From NCBI RefSeq assembly GCF_900111965.1, contig NZ_FOJT01000002.1:310001-374000 (forward strand): 64,000 nt of DNA. The letters run 5' to 3'. Positions 36,151 through 44,027 of the stretch are shown here, piece by piece (positions within the stretch are counted from its first letter, which is position 1; every line of letters begins with the position of its first letter). Made by a program: the position numbers and the translations under genes. Source of the DNA: Flavobacterium swingsii (GTDB taxonomy: Bacteria; Bacteroidota; Bacteroidia; Flavobacteriales; Flavobacteriaceae). Under the pieces are notes generated by a model. The model was not told the origin of the DNA. It did no database searches and saw nothing but the letters and a program-made list of their open reading frames with translations.

Positions 36151-36522
36151 TTAATCAATTTTTGTTACAGTTCCTTTTTCTTTTTTTGCTTCTCCTACAT
36201 AAGAATATTCAAAAGTATAAGTATTTTTTTTAGTAGTAACGATTCTCATCGAAATAGATTTCTTTTCTTGCATATTCTTAGGGTTTAATTTTTGCAAAAC
36301 ACACTCGCAATCGTTTACCCAACGCACCGATGCGGTATCGGTTTTGCCTTCAAAAGTCTCTATTTGCAGGTTTTCAGACCTCTCGAAAGTCGATGTTTTT
36401 TGGACACTATCAATCACTTGTGTAAATGTAAATTTCCCGGTTTTAAAATCCTTACAATTTCGTTCCTGGTTGTAACAAGAAGCTAATAATAGGAGTAAAG
36501 GAAGTATCAATAATTTTTTCAT
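36151..36522 (-). CDS. Small lipoprotein of unknown function
   Basis: 123 residues with a clear lipobox (LASC, Cys16) followed by a soluble domain containing CKDFKTGKFTF near its start and VRWVNDCECVLQKLNP in the middle, including a CEC pair that could bind metal or form a disulfide. I recall similar flavobacterial proteins labelled DNA topoisomerase IV in databases, probably through proximity to parC; nothing in this sequence supports that. It lies between the Flavo-1-like element and terC and is probably co-transcribed with DUF1572 and terC. Confidence 0.75.
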   Translation of the reverse strand: MKKLLILPLLLLLASCYNQERNCKDFKTGKFTFTQVIDSVQKTSTFERSENLQIETFEGKTDTASVRWVNDCECVLQKLNPKNMQEKKSISMRIVTTKKNTYTFEYSYVGEAKKEKGTVTKID

Positions 36523-36529
36523 ATTTTTT

Positions 36530-36610
36530 AGGAGCTATTTCCAGCTTTACACTACAATCTTTTGTTTTTTAAAGAAAAAAACAAAAGGATTTTCGTTACA
36601 ATCTGGGCTA
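36530..36610 (-). ncRNA. Flavo-1-like structured element, copy 2 (minus strand)
   Basis: Read on the minus strand it opens TAGCCCAGATTG...AAATCC, then an AT-rich variable hairpin (TTTTGTTTTTT against AAAAAACAAAA), then GATTGTAG...AAGCTGGAAATAGCTCCT. Its first three bases are the stop codon of the DUF1572 gene, and it ends 7 bases before the lipoprotein ATG, so it fills the gap between two genes of one transcription unit. Resemblance to the Flavo-1 motif is from memory. Confidence 0.55.
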
Positions 36611-37189
36611 TTTTAGTTTATTCAATTCATCATCAGTAAAATGCTTGATACTTTTTTCTTTCGAAAACTTATCGACATTATAATCCTTCGATTTGTTTTT
36701 AGGAATCGACAAACTATTCCAGTCACTTTTTTTGAGCATTTTGGCATAAAAAACAATTTGTCCAATATGATAAGGATAATGTGCCAATTGTCTGTTAATA
36801 GCGTCCATTGCCGTTTGACCTTCGTTTCTTATATAAATGATTTGTGATAATTGTTCTGGTTGTAAATCATTAATCGCATTAAAAAAACAATCCCAACCTT
36901 TCTCCCAAATTTCTATAATAGTTTTTTTGTCATTTCCATCAAAATGGGAATCAAATTCAGCATCACGTTCTCGCCATTTTTTTTCACCATCTGTGGTTAA
37001 GAAATTCGTCCAACGAGAAAGCATATTTCCTGAAAGATGATTTACAATGGTCGCTATCGAATTTGTATCTTCATTTACCGAAACAAATAATTGCTCTGGT
37101 TCTAATTGTTCCATTGCTTTTTCAGCAATTGTTTTATAATAAAGCATTTGCTTTTTTACACTTTCTAGATAAATATTATTTGTTTCCAT
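36608..37189 (-). CDS. DUF1572 family (DinB-like) protein
   Basis: 193 residues, all-helical. Conserved-looking positions include NSIATIVNHLSGNMLSRWTNFL (His in the second helix) and QLAHYPYHIGQIVFYAKML, with two His in the last helix; together these match the metal-binding triad of the DinB/YfiT superfamily. Members bind zinc or nickel; some transfer thiols such as bacillithiol, but function here is unknown. Its ATG lies inside the DUF6095 gene (14-base overlap), and its stop codon is the first triplet of a Flavo-1-like element. Confidence 0.85.
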   Translation of the reverse strand: METNNIYLESVKKQMLYYKTIAEKAMEQLEPEQLFVSVNEDTNSIATIVNHLSGNMLSRWTNFLTTDGEKKWRERDAEFDSHFDGNDKKTIIEIWEKGWDCFFNAINDLQPEQLSQIIYIRNEGQTAMDAINRQLAHYPYHIGQIVFYAKMLKKSDWNSLSIPKNKSKDYNVDKFSKEKSIKHFTDDELNKLK

Positions 37190-37403
37190 CGAATAAGCTT
37201 TGCATTATGGTTTTTAATCCTCTAAAAGTTAAAAATATAGCAAAAAAACAAGCCGTCATCCCAATTGCTAAAACCAAATAATGCCAATTATTTTCTTTAT
37301 TTATAAAAGCATTGTATATAATTGATGGACCCATAAAGTACAAAGGCAAAGCCCATGCTATATATTTTATTCCTTTAAATAATACTTCTTTATTTGTTGA
37401 CAT
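37176..37403 (-). CDS. Small membrane protein, DUF6095-like
   Basis: 75 residues with two hydrophobic helices (about 13-32 and 40-60). The phrase KGIKYIAWALPLYFMGPSII is what I remember for the flavobacterial DUF6095 family. It overlaps the start of the DUF1572 gene by 14 bases and likely heads that transcription unit. Function is unknown. Confidence 0.75.
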   Translation of the reverse strand: MSTNKEVLFKGIKYIAWALPLYFMGPSIIYNAFINKENNWHYLVLAIGMTACFFAIFLTFRGLKTIMQSLFDGNK

Positions 37404-37492
37404 ATAGTAATTTATGATTTAATAATTTTGATTTAGGATTTTCATAAAACGGACAAAAAATTAATTATATGACTAGTACCAAAACTATAAAA

Positions 37493-37575
37493 TTTGCCAC
37501 AGATTAAAAAGATTTCCACAGATTCCTTTTAAATGCCTACAAAATCTGTGTGAATCCGTGAAATCTGTGGCAAGA
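37493..37575. repeat. Imperfect extragenic inverted repeat (GCCACAGATT type)
   Basis: The left arm TTGCCACAGATT...CCACAGATT (about 37494-37526) and right arm AATCTGTG...AAATCTGTGGCAA (about 37543-37575) are reverse complements with several mismatches. It lies alone in the 221-base gap between murQ and DUF6095. From memory, GCCACAGATT-type repeats are frequent in flavobacterial intergenic DNA. Nothing else recognisable is in the gap. Confidence 0.65.
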
Positions 37576-37624
37576 AAAAAGACTTGACACAAGTCACGAA
37601 TAGTCAAATTTGATTGTCTATATT

Positions 37625-38443
37625 CTATTTATTTAAATGAAAATTATCTACGGCATTTCTCACACTTCCGTATTTTTTCAATAATTCCGAAGCTTCTTCG
37701 TAACTCACATTAATTTCTTCGATAATCATTTTTACGCCACGATCTACAAGTTTGTCATTGCTCAATTGCATATCGACCATTTTGTTACCTTTTACTTTTC
37801 CGAGCTGAATCATCGTTGCTGTCGAAATCATATTCAAGACTAGTTTCTGAGCCGTTCCTGCTTTCATACGAGAACTTCCAGTTACAAATTCCGGACCTAC
37901 AACGACTTCAATAGGAAATTTTGCAGTTTGCGACAACGGACTTCCTTCGTTACAAGTAATACAACCAGTAATGATGTTATTTTCGTTGCATTTTTCTAAT
38001 CCAGAAATCACATAAGGAGTTGTGCCAGAAGCTGCAATCCCAATAACGACGTCGTTTTCATTAATATTAAATTCACATAAATCTATCCAAGCTTGAGTCG
38101 TGTCGTCTTCGGCATTTTCGACTGCTCTGCGAATGGCTTTGTCTCCACCAGCAATAATTCCGTTTACTAAATCGAACGGGACACCAAAAGTTGGTGGACA
38201 TTCCGAAGCATCTACAATGCCTAATCTTCCAGAAGTTCCGGCTCCAATATAAAATAATCGCCCGCCGAGTTTCATTTTTGCAACGATTTCAGCAACTAAT
38301 TTTTCTATTTGTGGTACCGCTTTTTCGACGGCAAATGGAACAGTTTTATCTTCATTATTAATGTTAGATAATAATTCATTGATAGACATTTTTTCTAAAT
38401 GTTCGTATTTTGAAGATTGTTCGGTGGTTTTTGTGAAGGTCAT
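37625..38443 (-). CDS. murQ: N-acetylmuramic acid 6-phosphate etherase
   Basis: 272 residues. The SIS fold carries FYIGAGTSGRLGIVDASECPPTFG and GIAASGTTPYVISGLE, with TGSSRMKAGTAQKLVLNMIST, the MurQ signature. It cleaves the lactyl ether of MurNAc-6-phosphate to give GlcNAc-6-phosphate in cell-wall recycling, in the cytoplasm. It is the last gene of a tight run: ZIP transporter, lipoprotein (5-base gap), murQ (18-base gap). No MurNAc kinase or PTS gene is nearby. It is slightly shorter than E. coli MurQ (298 residues), ending before the last helices. Confidence 0.95.
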   Translation of the reverse strand: MTFTKTTEQSSKYEHLEKMSINELLSNINNEDKTVPFAVEKAVPQIEKLVAEIVAKMKLGGRLFYIGAGTSGRLGIVDASECPPTFGVPFDLVNGIIAGGDKAIRRAVENAEDDTTQAWIDLCEFNINENDVVIGIAASGTTPYVISGLEKCNENNIITGCITCNEGSPLSQTAKFPIEVVVGPEFVTGSSRMKAGTAQKLVLNMISTATMIQLGKVKGNKMVDMQLSNDKLVDRGVKMIIEEINVSYEEASELLKKYGSVRNAVDNFHLNK

Positions 38444-38461
38444 TAATTTGAATCTTTAAAA

Positions 38462-38974
38462 TTAGATAACTTTTTTATATATTTCTTCAGATAATTTCTT
38501 CAAAACTTGTTTCATAGTATTATTAATTTGATCCTGATTGTAACCAGTCATTACTTCTTGACCAGTATTAAGATTAATTATTTTATATCCAAAATACTTA
38601 TATGAACTTGTAAAGATGTCTCCATATGATTCATAAAATAATTCTATGCCATAAACAGAGTTTATGTCAGCAATAGAAAAAATATTCTCAATATCTTTAT
38701 TTACATTACTTCCTTTAAGGGGAGTTCTATTTTTAATAGCATCTGTAGCATTTTTAATAGGTACAACATTAAATCCTTTCTCTTTCAAAAAAGTACTTAA
38801 TTTTGTTGTTGTTCCTATTTTGTCTTCATCATTCATAATAGCAAATGATGTGTTTTTTTGAAAACTTTCTCCACCATGTATATGATTACGAATTCCACAA
38901 GAAATGTTATTCATCAAAATCAAAAAAAGCAGCAGTATTTTAGATTTATTTTTCATTTTAGATTTTTTTTTCAT
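38462..38974 (-). CDS. Lipoprotein of unknown function
   Basis: 170 residues from the first ATG; a second in-frame ATG (38956) gives a more usual lipoprotein signal and may be the true start. The lipobox NISC is clear. The mature part alternates short strands and helices (STFLKEKGFNVVPI, SVYGIELFYESYGDIFTSSYKYFGYKIINLNTG), which recalls periplasmic TPM-, CsgG- or LpoB-like alpha/beta folds, but I cannot assign a family. It is sandwiched between the ZIP gene (5 bases) and murQ (18 bases). Confidence 0.7.
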   Translation of the reverse strand: MKKKSKMKNKSKILLLFLILMNNISCGIRNHIHGGESFQKNTSFAIMNDEDKIGTTTKLSTFLKEKGFNVVPIKNATDAIKNRTPLKGSNVNKDIENIFSIADINSVYGIELFYESYGDIFTSSYKYFGYKIINLNTGQEVMTGYNQDQINNTMKQVLKKLSEEIYKKVI

Positions 38975-38979
38975 TTTTT

Positions 38980-39648
38980 TTACACAAAATAAGCCAATCC
39001 AATTCCTAAAATAATCATCGAAATTTTGGCAATATTAAATTTGTGTCCTTCGCTACTTTCAAAAATAATAGTTGACGAAATATGAAATAATATTCCAATT
39101 ACAACAGCTGTTATTTGTGTGTAATAATCGTTTAAAACAGGAAAGTTTTCTGACACTAAAGTTCCTAACGGTGTCATGACGGCAAAGGTTATCATAAACA
39201 AAAATAAAGTCGTTTTGTTTAGCTGAGCACCCAAGAAAAATGTCGTTAAAATAATAGCAATAGGGAAGTGGTGAATCGCAATCCCAATGGCTAAATCATG
39301 ATGATGACCTACCGGAAAACCTTCTAACAAAGCGTGTAAACACAAACTAATAAAAAGCGCCCAAGGCATTTGTGTTAGTTTGTCGTGACCATGAACGTGA
39401 CCGTGTTCGGCTCCTTTCGAGAAAAATTCGAGTATGATTTGGAACAAAATTCCAACCATAATATAAATCCCGATAGCATGACTTTTTGTTTCGTAAACTT
39501 CTGGCAATAAATGTATAACGGTTAATGCCAACAAGAAAGAACCGCTAAAAGCCAGTAATAATTTCAGATTGGTTTTGTTCTTCGGTTGCAAAAACAAAGC
39601 AATTCCGAAACCTAATAACACTGAAAAAAGAGGTAATAAATATTCCAT
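38980..39648 (-). CDS. ZIP family metal transporter
   Basis: 222 residues, about eight membrane helices. A His-rich loop (EHGHVHGHDK) lies between helices 3 and 4, and the metal pathway motifs HALLEGFPVGHHHD and IGIAIHHFPIAIIL are in helices 4 and 5. It imports zinc or another divalent cation. It is the first gene of the murQ unit. No promoter is visible upstream: the 81 bases to the methyltransferase gene are almost entirely a perfect palindrome, so it may depend on readthrough from that gene. Confidence 0.9.
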   Translation of the reverse strand: MEYLLPLFSVLLGFGIALFLQPKNKTNLKLLLAFSGSFLLALTVIHLLPEVYETKSHAIGIYIMVGILFQIILEFFSKGAEHGHVHGHDKLTQMPWALFISLCLHALLEGFPVGHHHDLAIGIAIHHFPIAIILTTFFLGAQLNKTTLFLFMITFAVMTPLGTLVSENFPVLNDYYTQITAVVIGILFHISSTIIFESSEGHKFNIAKISMIILGIGLAYFV

Positions 39649-39656
39649 TAATTTGG

Positions 39657-39718
39657 TTTATTCGGTTAATCGTTTATTTGGTTAATCGATTAAACAAATA
39701 AACGATTAACCGAATAAA
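39657..39718. repeat. Perfect long palindrome between the methyltransferase and ZIP genes
   Basis: A 24-base arm (39657-39680, containing TTCGGTTAATCG) is exactly reverse-complementary to 39695-39718, and the 14-base loop itself contains the perfect palindrome TTAATCGATTAA (39682-39693). It begins 8 bases from the ZIP ATG and ends 11 bases from the methyltransferase stop. Its words recur in the serC-serA spacer. Confidence 0.85.
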
Positions 39719-39729
39719 CAATAGCCATT

Positions 39730-40494
39730 TTATTTAAAAATCATGATTAATCGTTCGCTTTCGGCTTTATGAAATTTCTTTAACTTATAATCACCAAAAA
39801 TATCAAGCAAATAAATACCTGCTTCTTCCATCATTTCTTCAAAATTTTGTAAGGTTAATGCTTGTACTTTTTCTGTAAAATGAAATTTCTCTCCGTTGTC
39901 TTTAAAATCAATTTCTTTACAAATGTGATTGTCTTTTAGATAACGCTTGATATGAAAATCGATTCCATCAACCGTTTTTACTTCTTCAGGAACTAGATTT
40001 TGTATAACATGATTTACATTCATAAAATCGATAACGGCAAAACCATATTCCGACAAGCTTTCTTTTATAGAAATTAATGTTTTTAAATTATCGGAATCAC
40101 TTTCAAAATATCCAAAACTGGTAAATAAATTAAAAATAGCATCAAATTTTTCTTCAAACGGCTCACGCATATCGTGAACTTTAAAATTCAGATGTATATT
40201 GTTGTTTTTACTAGCTTCTGCAATGCTATTTGGCGATAAATCTACACCTAAAACATTAAATCCCAATTGGTTTAAATAAATCGCATGGCGACCTTTGCCG
40301 CAAGCTAAATCTAATACAGTCGCACCTTCGGGAAGATTCAAATAATGTGTAAGATTATCCATAAAAACCTGAGCTTCATGGTAATTTCTATCCTTGTAAA
40401 GTATGTGATAATAAGGTGAGTCAAACCATGTAGCAAACCAGTTATTTGATTTAGAATTTTCGATTTGAGAATTAGGATTTTCGGATTCTGACAT
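39730..40494 (-). CDS. Class I SAM-dependent methyltransferase
   Basis: 254 residues from the ATG at 40492-40494, chosen because a TATATTTG promoter box lies at 40520-40513 and an earlier in-frame start at 40527 would precede it. Motif I is ATVLDLACGKGRHA, followed by LGVDLSPNSI (motif II acidic residue) and DAIFNLFTSFGYF. The fold is a Rossmann-type small-molecule or protein methyltransferase; substrate unknown. The first 25 residues are polar and disordered. It converges on nothing and may be co-transcribed with the ZIP gene through the palindrome. Confidence 0.85.
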   Translation of the reverse strand: MSESENPNSQIENSKSNNWFATWFDSPYYHILYKDRNYHEAQVFMDNLTHYLNLPEGATVLDLACGKGRHAIYLNQLGFNVLGVDLSPNSIAEASKNNNIHLNFKVHDMREPFEEKFDAIFNLFTSFGYFESDSDNLKTLISIKESLSEYGFAVIDFMNVNHVIQNLVPEEVKTVDGIDFHIKRYLKDNHICKEIDFKDNGEKFHFTEKVQALTLQNFEEMMEEAGIYLLDIFGDYKLKKFHKAESERLIMIFK

Positions 40495-40512
40495 TGTTTG
40501 TTCTTTGAAATT

Positions 40513-40543
40513 CAAATATAACTGCAAATTTAATGTATTTTTG
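40513..40543. promoter_or_regulatory. Back-to-back divergent promoters
   Basis: On the minus strand TATATTTG (40520-40513) points to the methyltransferase; on the plus strand TATTTTTG (40536-40543) points to the RlmL-like gene. Each matches TAnnTTTG. They are 15 bases apart, so their upstream elements overlap. Confidence 0.6.
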
Positions 40544-40617
40544 CAGAAAAATAACTATTACATCAACATTCACAACGCTTTTTGAATTGATTTTTGTAAT
40601 TGACATTGATATTAAAA

Positions 40618-41802
40618 ATGGAAAATTTTAAAATGATTGCCAAAACCTTTTTTGGCTTCGAAGAAATATTAGCAAAAGAGCTCACACAATTAGGTGCGCA
40701 AGATGTAGAAATGGGAACCAGAATGGTAAGTTTTGCTGGTGATAAAGGTTTTATGTACAAAGCCAATTTGTCTTTGCGAACTGCTTTAAAAATTCTGAAA
40801 CCTATCTATTATTTTAGAGCTAAAAGTGACGAGAATTTATACAAAAACATTCAAGGAATCGATTGGTCTCAATATTTAAATACCAATCAAACTTTTGTAA
40901 TAGATACGACGGTTCACTCAGAATATTTTAAACATTCGCAGTTTGTTTCTCAGAAATGTAAAGATGCAATTGTAGATCAGTTTAGAGCAAAAACGGGAAT
41001 TCGTCCAAGTGTAGATAAGGATTTTCCAGATTTGAGAATCAATGTTCACATAGATAAAGATCAGGTTTCGGTCGCTTTAGATACTTCTGGAGCTTCATTG
41101 CACCAACGTGGTTACAAAACTGCAACGAATATTGCACCTATAAATGAGGTTTTAGCAGCCGGAATGTTGCTTCTTTCATGTTGGGAAGGTCAAGGACATT
41201 TTATAGATCCTATGTGTGGTTCGGGAACAATTCTTGCCGAAGCCGCTATGATTGCTTGTAATATTCCTGCAAATATAAATCGTAAGGAATTTGCTTTCGA
41301 AAAATGGAACGATTGGGACAACGAATTGTTTGACAGTATTATGAATTCGTTAATGAAAAAAATTAAAGAATTTCATTATACGATTGTTGGTCACGATAAA
41401 GCGCCAAGTGCTGTTCAGAAAGCGATTGCCAATATAAAAAACGCTAATCTTGATGAATATGTAACCATTTCTGAGCAAAATTTCTTTGAAACTGAAAAAA
41501 ATACAGAGGGCAAATTGCACATGGTTTTTAATCCACCTTACGGTGAACGATTAGACATCGAAATGGAACGTTTTTATAGAGAAATTGGTGATACTTTAAA
41601 ACAAAGTTATCCGAATACAAATGCTTGGTTTATTACAGCAAACCTTGAAGCATTAAAATTTGTAGGATTAAAACCTTCACGAAAAATTAAACTTTTCAAC
41701 GGAAGTTTAGAAGCTCGATTGGTAAAATACGAAATGTACGAAGGAAGCAAGAGAACGAAATTTCAAATTAATAATGATTTAAATCAAGAAGAAAATGTCT
41801 AA
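40618..41802 (+). CDS. THUMP-domain rRNA/RNA methyltransferase, RlmL N-domain type
   Basis: 394 residues from the ATG at 40618; an upstream in-frame TTG at 40600 is less likely. A THUMP domain (about 45-155) precedes a UPF0020 methyltransferase domain with FIDPMCGSGTILAEAAMIA (SAM motif I) and the catalytic MVFNPPYGER. This is the RlmL-type m2G methyltransferase acting on 23S rRNA, without the RlmK half fused in E. coli. It overlaps by 8 bases the start of a small membrane protein gene. The exact target base is inferred from family. Confidence 0.9.
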   Translation: MENFKMIAKTFFGFEEILAKELTQLGAQDVEMGTRMVSFAGDKGFMYKANLSLRTALKILKPIYYFRAKSDENLYKNIQGIDWSQYLNTNQTFVIDTTVHSEYFKHSQFVSQKCKDAIVDQFRAKTGIRPSVDKDFPDLRINVHIDKDQVSVALDTSGASLHQRGYKTATNIAPINEVLAAGMLLLSCWEGQGHFIDPMCGSGTILAEAAMIACNIPANINRKEFAFEKWNDWDNELFDSIMNSLMKKIKEFHYTIVGHDKAPSAVQKAIANIKNANLDEYVTISEQNFFETEKNTEGKLHMVFNPPYGERLDIEMERFYREIGDTLKQSYPNTNAWFITANLEALKFVGLKPSRKIKLFNGSLEARLVKYEMYEGSKRTKFQINNDLNQEENV

Positions 41803-42028
41803 AAAAACAAAATCATTCGTTTATAATTTTATAGGATTTGCTATTATCTTTTTTACAGTTCGCTATTTAGTAGGAACTTATACTAATTTGGAAGGTTATT
41901 GGATTCCGGTTACTGCTTTTGTAGTGGGAACAATTTTGGCTCCAAAATTTCAAACCATTCAAACTAATGAAGGCGAGAAATTATTTATGAAATGGCTTTT
42001 TATAAAAGGATTTAAGGAGATAAAGTAG
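41795..42028 (+). CDS. Small membrane protein
   Basis: 77 residues with two hydrophobic segments (about 8-25 and 35-48), the second containing YWIPVTAFVVGTILAPKFQ, and a charged C-terminus. Its ATG overlaps the RlmL-like stop (ATGTCTAA), indicating translational coupling. I do not recognise a family. Function unknown. Confidence 0.7.
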   Translation: MSKKTKSFVYNFIGFAIIFFTVRYLVGTYTNLEGYWIPVTAFVVGTILAPKFQTIQTNEGEKLFMKWLFIKGFKEIK

Positions 42029-42081
42029 TTTTTTCAATTCTTAAACTCCTTCTTGCTAAAATCTTTGTTAAGTGACGTTTA

Positions 42082-42729
42082 CTATTCTATTTTGTGAAAT
42101 AGTTTATTTTCTTTTGCTTCTTCAATTTTTGAATCACAAACATTAAATATTTCAATCATTTTTAGTTTACTATTCGATTTGTAATTTAAGTTTTTATTAC
42201 TGCCATCTGAATATTCAGTTTTTAGATGGTGTTCATTAAATTCTTTAATAAGTAAATCCTTTTTATTGTAAAAATAAAGCTTACTTTGACAACTTGGTAA
42301 TTGATCTATTACTACTTTTTTGAATCCAATTCTAGTTTCGTATTCTAAAACTTTTTCATTTTTGATTTTTGGAGAGTTTTTTTTTATCATTTCAAACAAT
42401 CCAAAATCATCAATTTCAATAGGGTTAAATTTATTTATGTAATCAAATTTCTGTAAATAAATTTTGGAATTTTCTTTCCAAAATACATATGCTGTAAAAT
42501 TATTTAACTCAAAAAACTCAGATTTAATTACTATATCAGTTTTCGTATCTATAATTTCTCTACCTACTGTTTCCCAACAACTTTGTGAAATACAAAATAT
42601 ATCAATTACTTTCTTGGCTTTTAGATTTAATGTAGTTGTAGAAAGTATTGAATCAAGTTTGTCCTCTTTAACTTGACTTAAACACAAACTACTAAAAAAT
42701 AAGGTTAGTATGATTATTGAGTTTTTCAT
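42082..42729 (-). CDS. Exported protein of unknown function
   Basis: 215 residues. A signal peptide (MKNSIIILTLFFSSLCLSQ) is clear. The mature part holds three pairs of widely spaced cysteines (CISQSC, and CQSK, and CDSK near the C-terminus) and mixed alpha/beta pattern. It is not recognised. It converges with the small membrane protein gene on the plus strand; no terminator is obvious in the 53-base gap. Upstream it is 100 bases from the DUF6048 stop, a spacer with nothing visible. Confidence 0.65.
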   Translation of the reverse strand: MKNSIIILTLFFSSLCLSQVKEDKLDSILSTTTLNLKAKKVIDIFCISQSCWETVGREIIDTKTDIVIKSEFFELNNFTAYVFWKENSKIYLQKFDYINKFNPIEIDDFGLFEMIKKNSPKIKNEKVLEYETRIGFKKVVIDQLPSCQSKLYFYNKKDLLIKEFNEHHLKTEYSDGSNKNLNYKSNSKLKMIEIFNVCDSKIEEAKENKLFHKIE

Positions 42730-42829
42730 AAATGTTGGCTAACGTCTAAATTTGCCTAATTGGTGATAAAAATAAAATTATCCAAGTATAGATGGAGAGA
42801 TTATTTTTTCATTTCCTTTTTAGAATTTA

Positions 42830-43540
42830 CTATTTTTTGCCACTAGATTTATACAAAGGAATGAAATAACTAATTGTATAATTCCAACCTACACCAAATT
42901 TTCCGTCGTAAGTTCTATTAAAACCAGGAATGTACAAATTATCAAAATTCTCAGGTTTTTTGTTCGAAACCAGATAGTTTAGACGACCACTAAATCCGGC
43001 ATAGAGATTATTAAACAATTCTACTTTCATACCTGCAACAACTTCAACCCATTGTGCAGATAATCCGTTGTATTTTGTGCCAACAGCAACTGGTTGGGCA
43101 ACTGGAAAATAAGTGTCAGTATTGTATATTTTATAATTATTTAATTCTTGACTAAAAGAACTGACTCCATATCGCAAACCAATGTGAATCATGTTTTCCA
43201 TGTCTAACCAGTTTTCGTAATTGTTAGAATCGAAACCTACTTTAAAATAAGTTCCTTTGGTTGTAAAGTTTAGCGTGTTATCGTCGGTGGTTTTAGTTTC
43301 GTTACCAATTTCTGCGGCGAGATACATTTTTTTTGTCAAACGATAATCGCCTACAAATTCTAAACCTTTATAATTTTTATCGTAAACTGTTCTGGCTAGT
43401 TTAGACAAATCGACACCGACACGCAAACCATATCGTTGTGTTTTAGGTACAATTGTGTCTTTCTTTTTATCTTGTGCAAAAGTGCCAAACGATAAGAATA
43501 GAATTAGGATATTAAAAGAAAATTTTAACATGAACTTCAT
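42830..43540 (-). CDS. DUF6048-like outer-membrane-type protein
   Basis: 236 residues. A signal peptide ends at TFAQ (residue 23; Met4 could be the start). The mature part (YGLRVGVDLSKLARTVYDKNYKGLEFVGDYRL, repeated amphipathic strands, YTISYFIPLYK at the end) looks like an eight-stranded beta-barrel, matching what I recall of the flavobacterial DUF6048 family. It overlaps the DUF6452 gene by 29 bases and forms a unit rlmD - DUF6452 - DUF6048. Function is unknown. Confidence 0.8.
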   Translation of the reverse strand: MKFMLKFSFNILILFLSFGTFAQDKKKDTIVPKTQRYGLRVGVDLSKLARTVYDKNYKGLEFVGDYRLTKKMYLAAEIGNETKTTDDNTLNFTTKGTYFKVGFDSNNYENWLDMENMIHIGLRYGVSSFSQELNNYKIYNTDTYFPVAQPVAVGTKYNGLSAQWVEVVAGMKVELFNNLYAGFSGRLNYLVSNKKPENFDNLYIPGFNRTYDGKFGVGWNYTISYFIPLYKSSGKK

Positions 43541-44018
43541 CTTCGTTAAGAATTTTATATTTCTGAATTACAATTTCTTTAATCCAATTATCAGTATCAA
43601 TAGTTTTTACAATTCCGTTAGGATTATCAAGCAAACTAAAAACGGTTTTGTAACCACAAGCTCTAGAAATAAAAACATCAGTTTTTGTATAATTGATGGT
43701 TATTTTGTCCGTATTTCGAAGTGAAGTATCTACATTTTGTGAATCAAAAATGAAACTATATTTAGTAATATCAGCAGTGGTTTGTAGCGGAACTTCAATT
43801 TTACTTACACCATTATACAAAAGCCCAGTTGTCATTCCGTCGGCAACAATTCCTAAATTAGTAACAGTTTTTTTTGTTGTAGGTTCTAAATTATCATAAA
43901 ACTCAACAATCATTCTTGGTGTTGTTGGCGTTCCGTCTTCGCAAATATCATCTTTCTCGCAATTCCAGAATAAAAATGCAATTACTAAGACAATCGAAGC
44001 TATAATTAGTTTTTTCAT
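43512..44018 (-). CDS. DUF6452-like lipoprotein
   Basis: 168 residues. The lipobox FWNC (Cys20) is followed by EKDDICEDGTPTTPRMIVEFYDN, characteristic in my memory of the flavobacterial DUF6452 family. The rest is beta-rich with DVFISRACGYKTVFSL. It begins 9 bases after rlmD ends and its end overlaps the DUF6048 start by 29 bases. Together with DUF6048 it probably forms an envelope pair of unknown role, downstream of and co-transcribed with rlmD. Confidence 0.8.
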   Translation of the reverse strand: MKKLIIASIVLVIAFLFWNCEKDDICEDGTPTTPRMIVEFYDNLEPTTKKTVTNLGIVADGMTTGLLYNGVSKIEVPLQTTADITKYSFIFDSQNVDTSLRNTDKITINYTKTDVFISRACGYKTVFSLLDNPNGIVKTIDTDNWIKEIVIQKYKILNEDEVHVKIFF

Positions 44019-44027
44019 CGAAATTAA

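Noticed and set aside
36151..36522. Label DNA topoisomerase IV for the small lipoprotein
   Set aside because: A 123-residue protein with a lipobox has none of the topoisomerase domains; the name I recall from databases probably reflects genomic proximity to parC.
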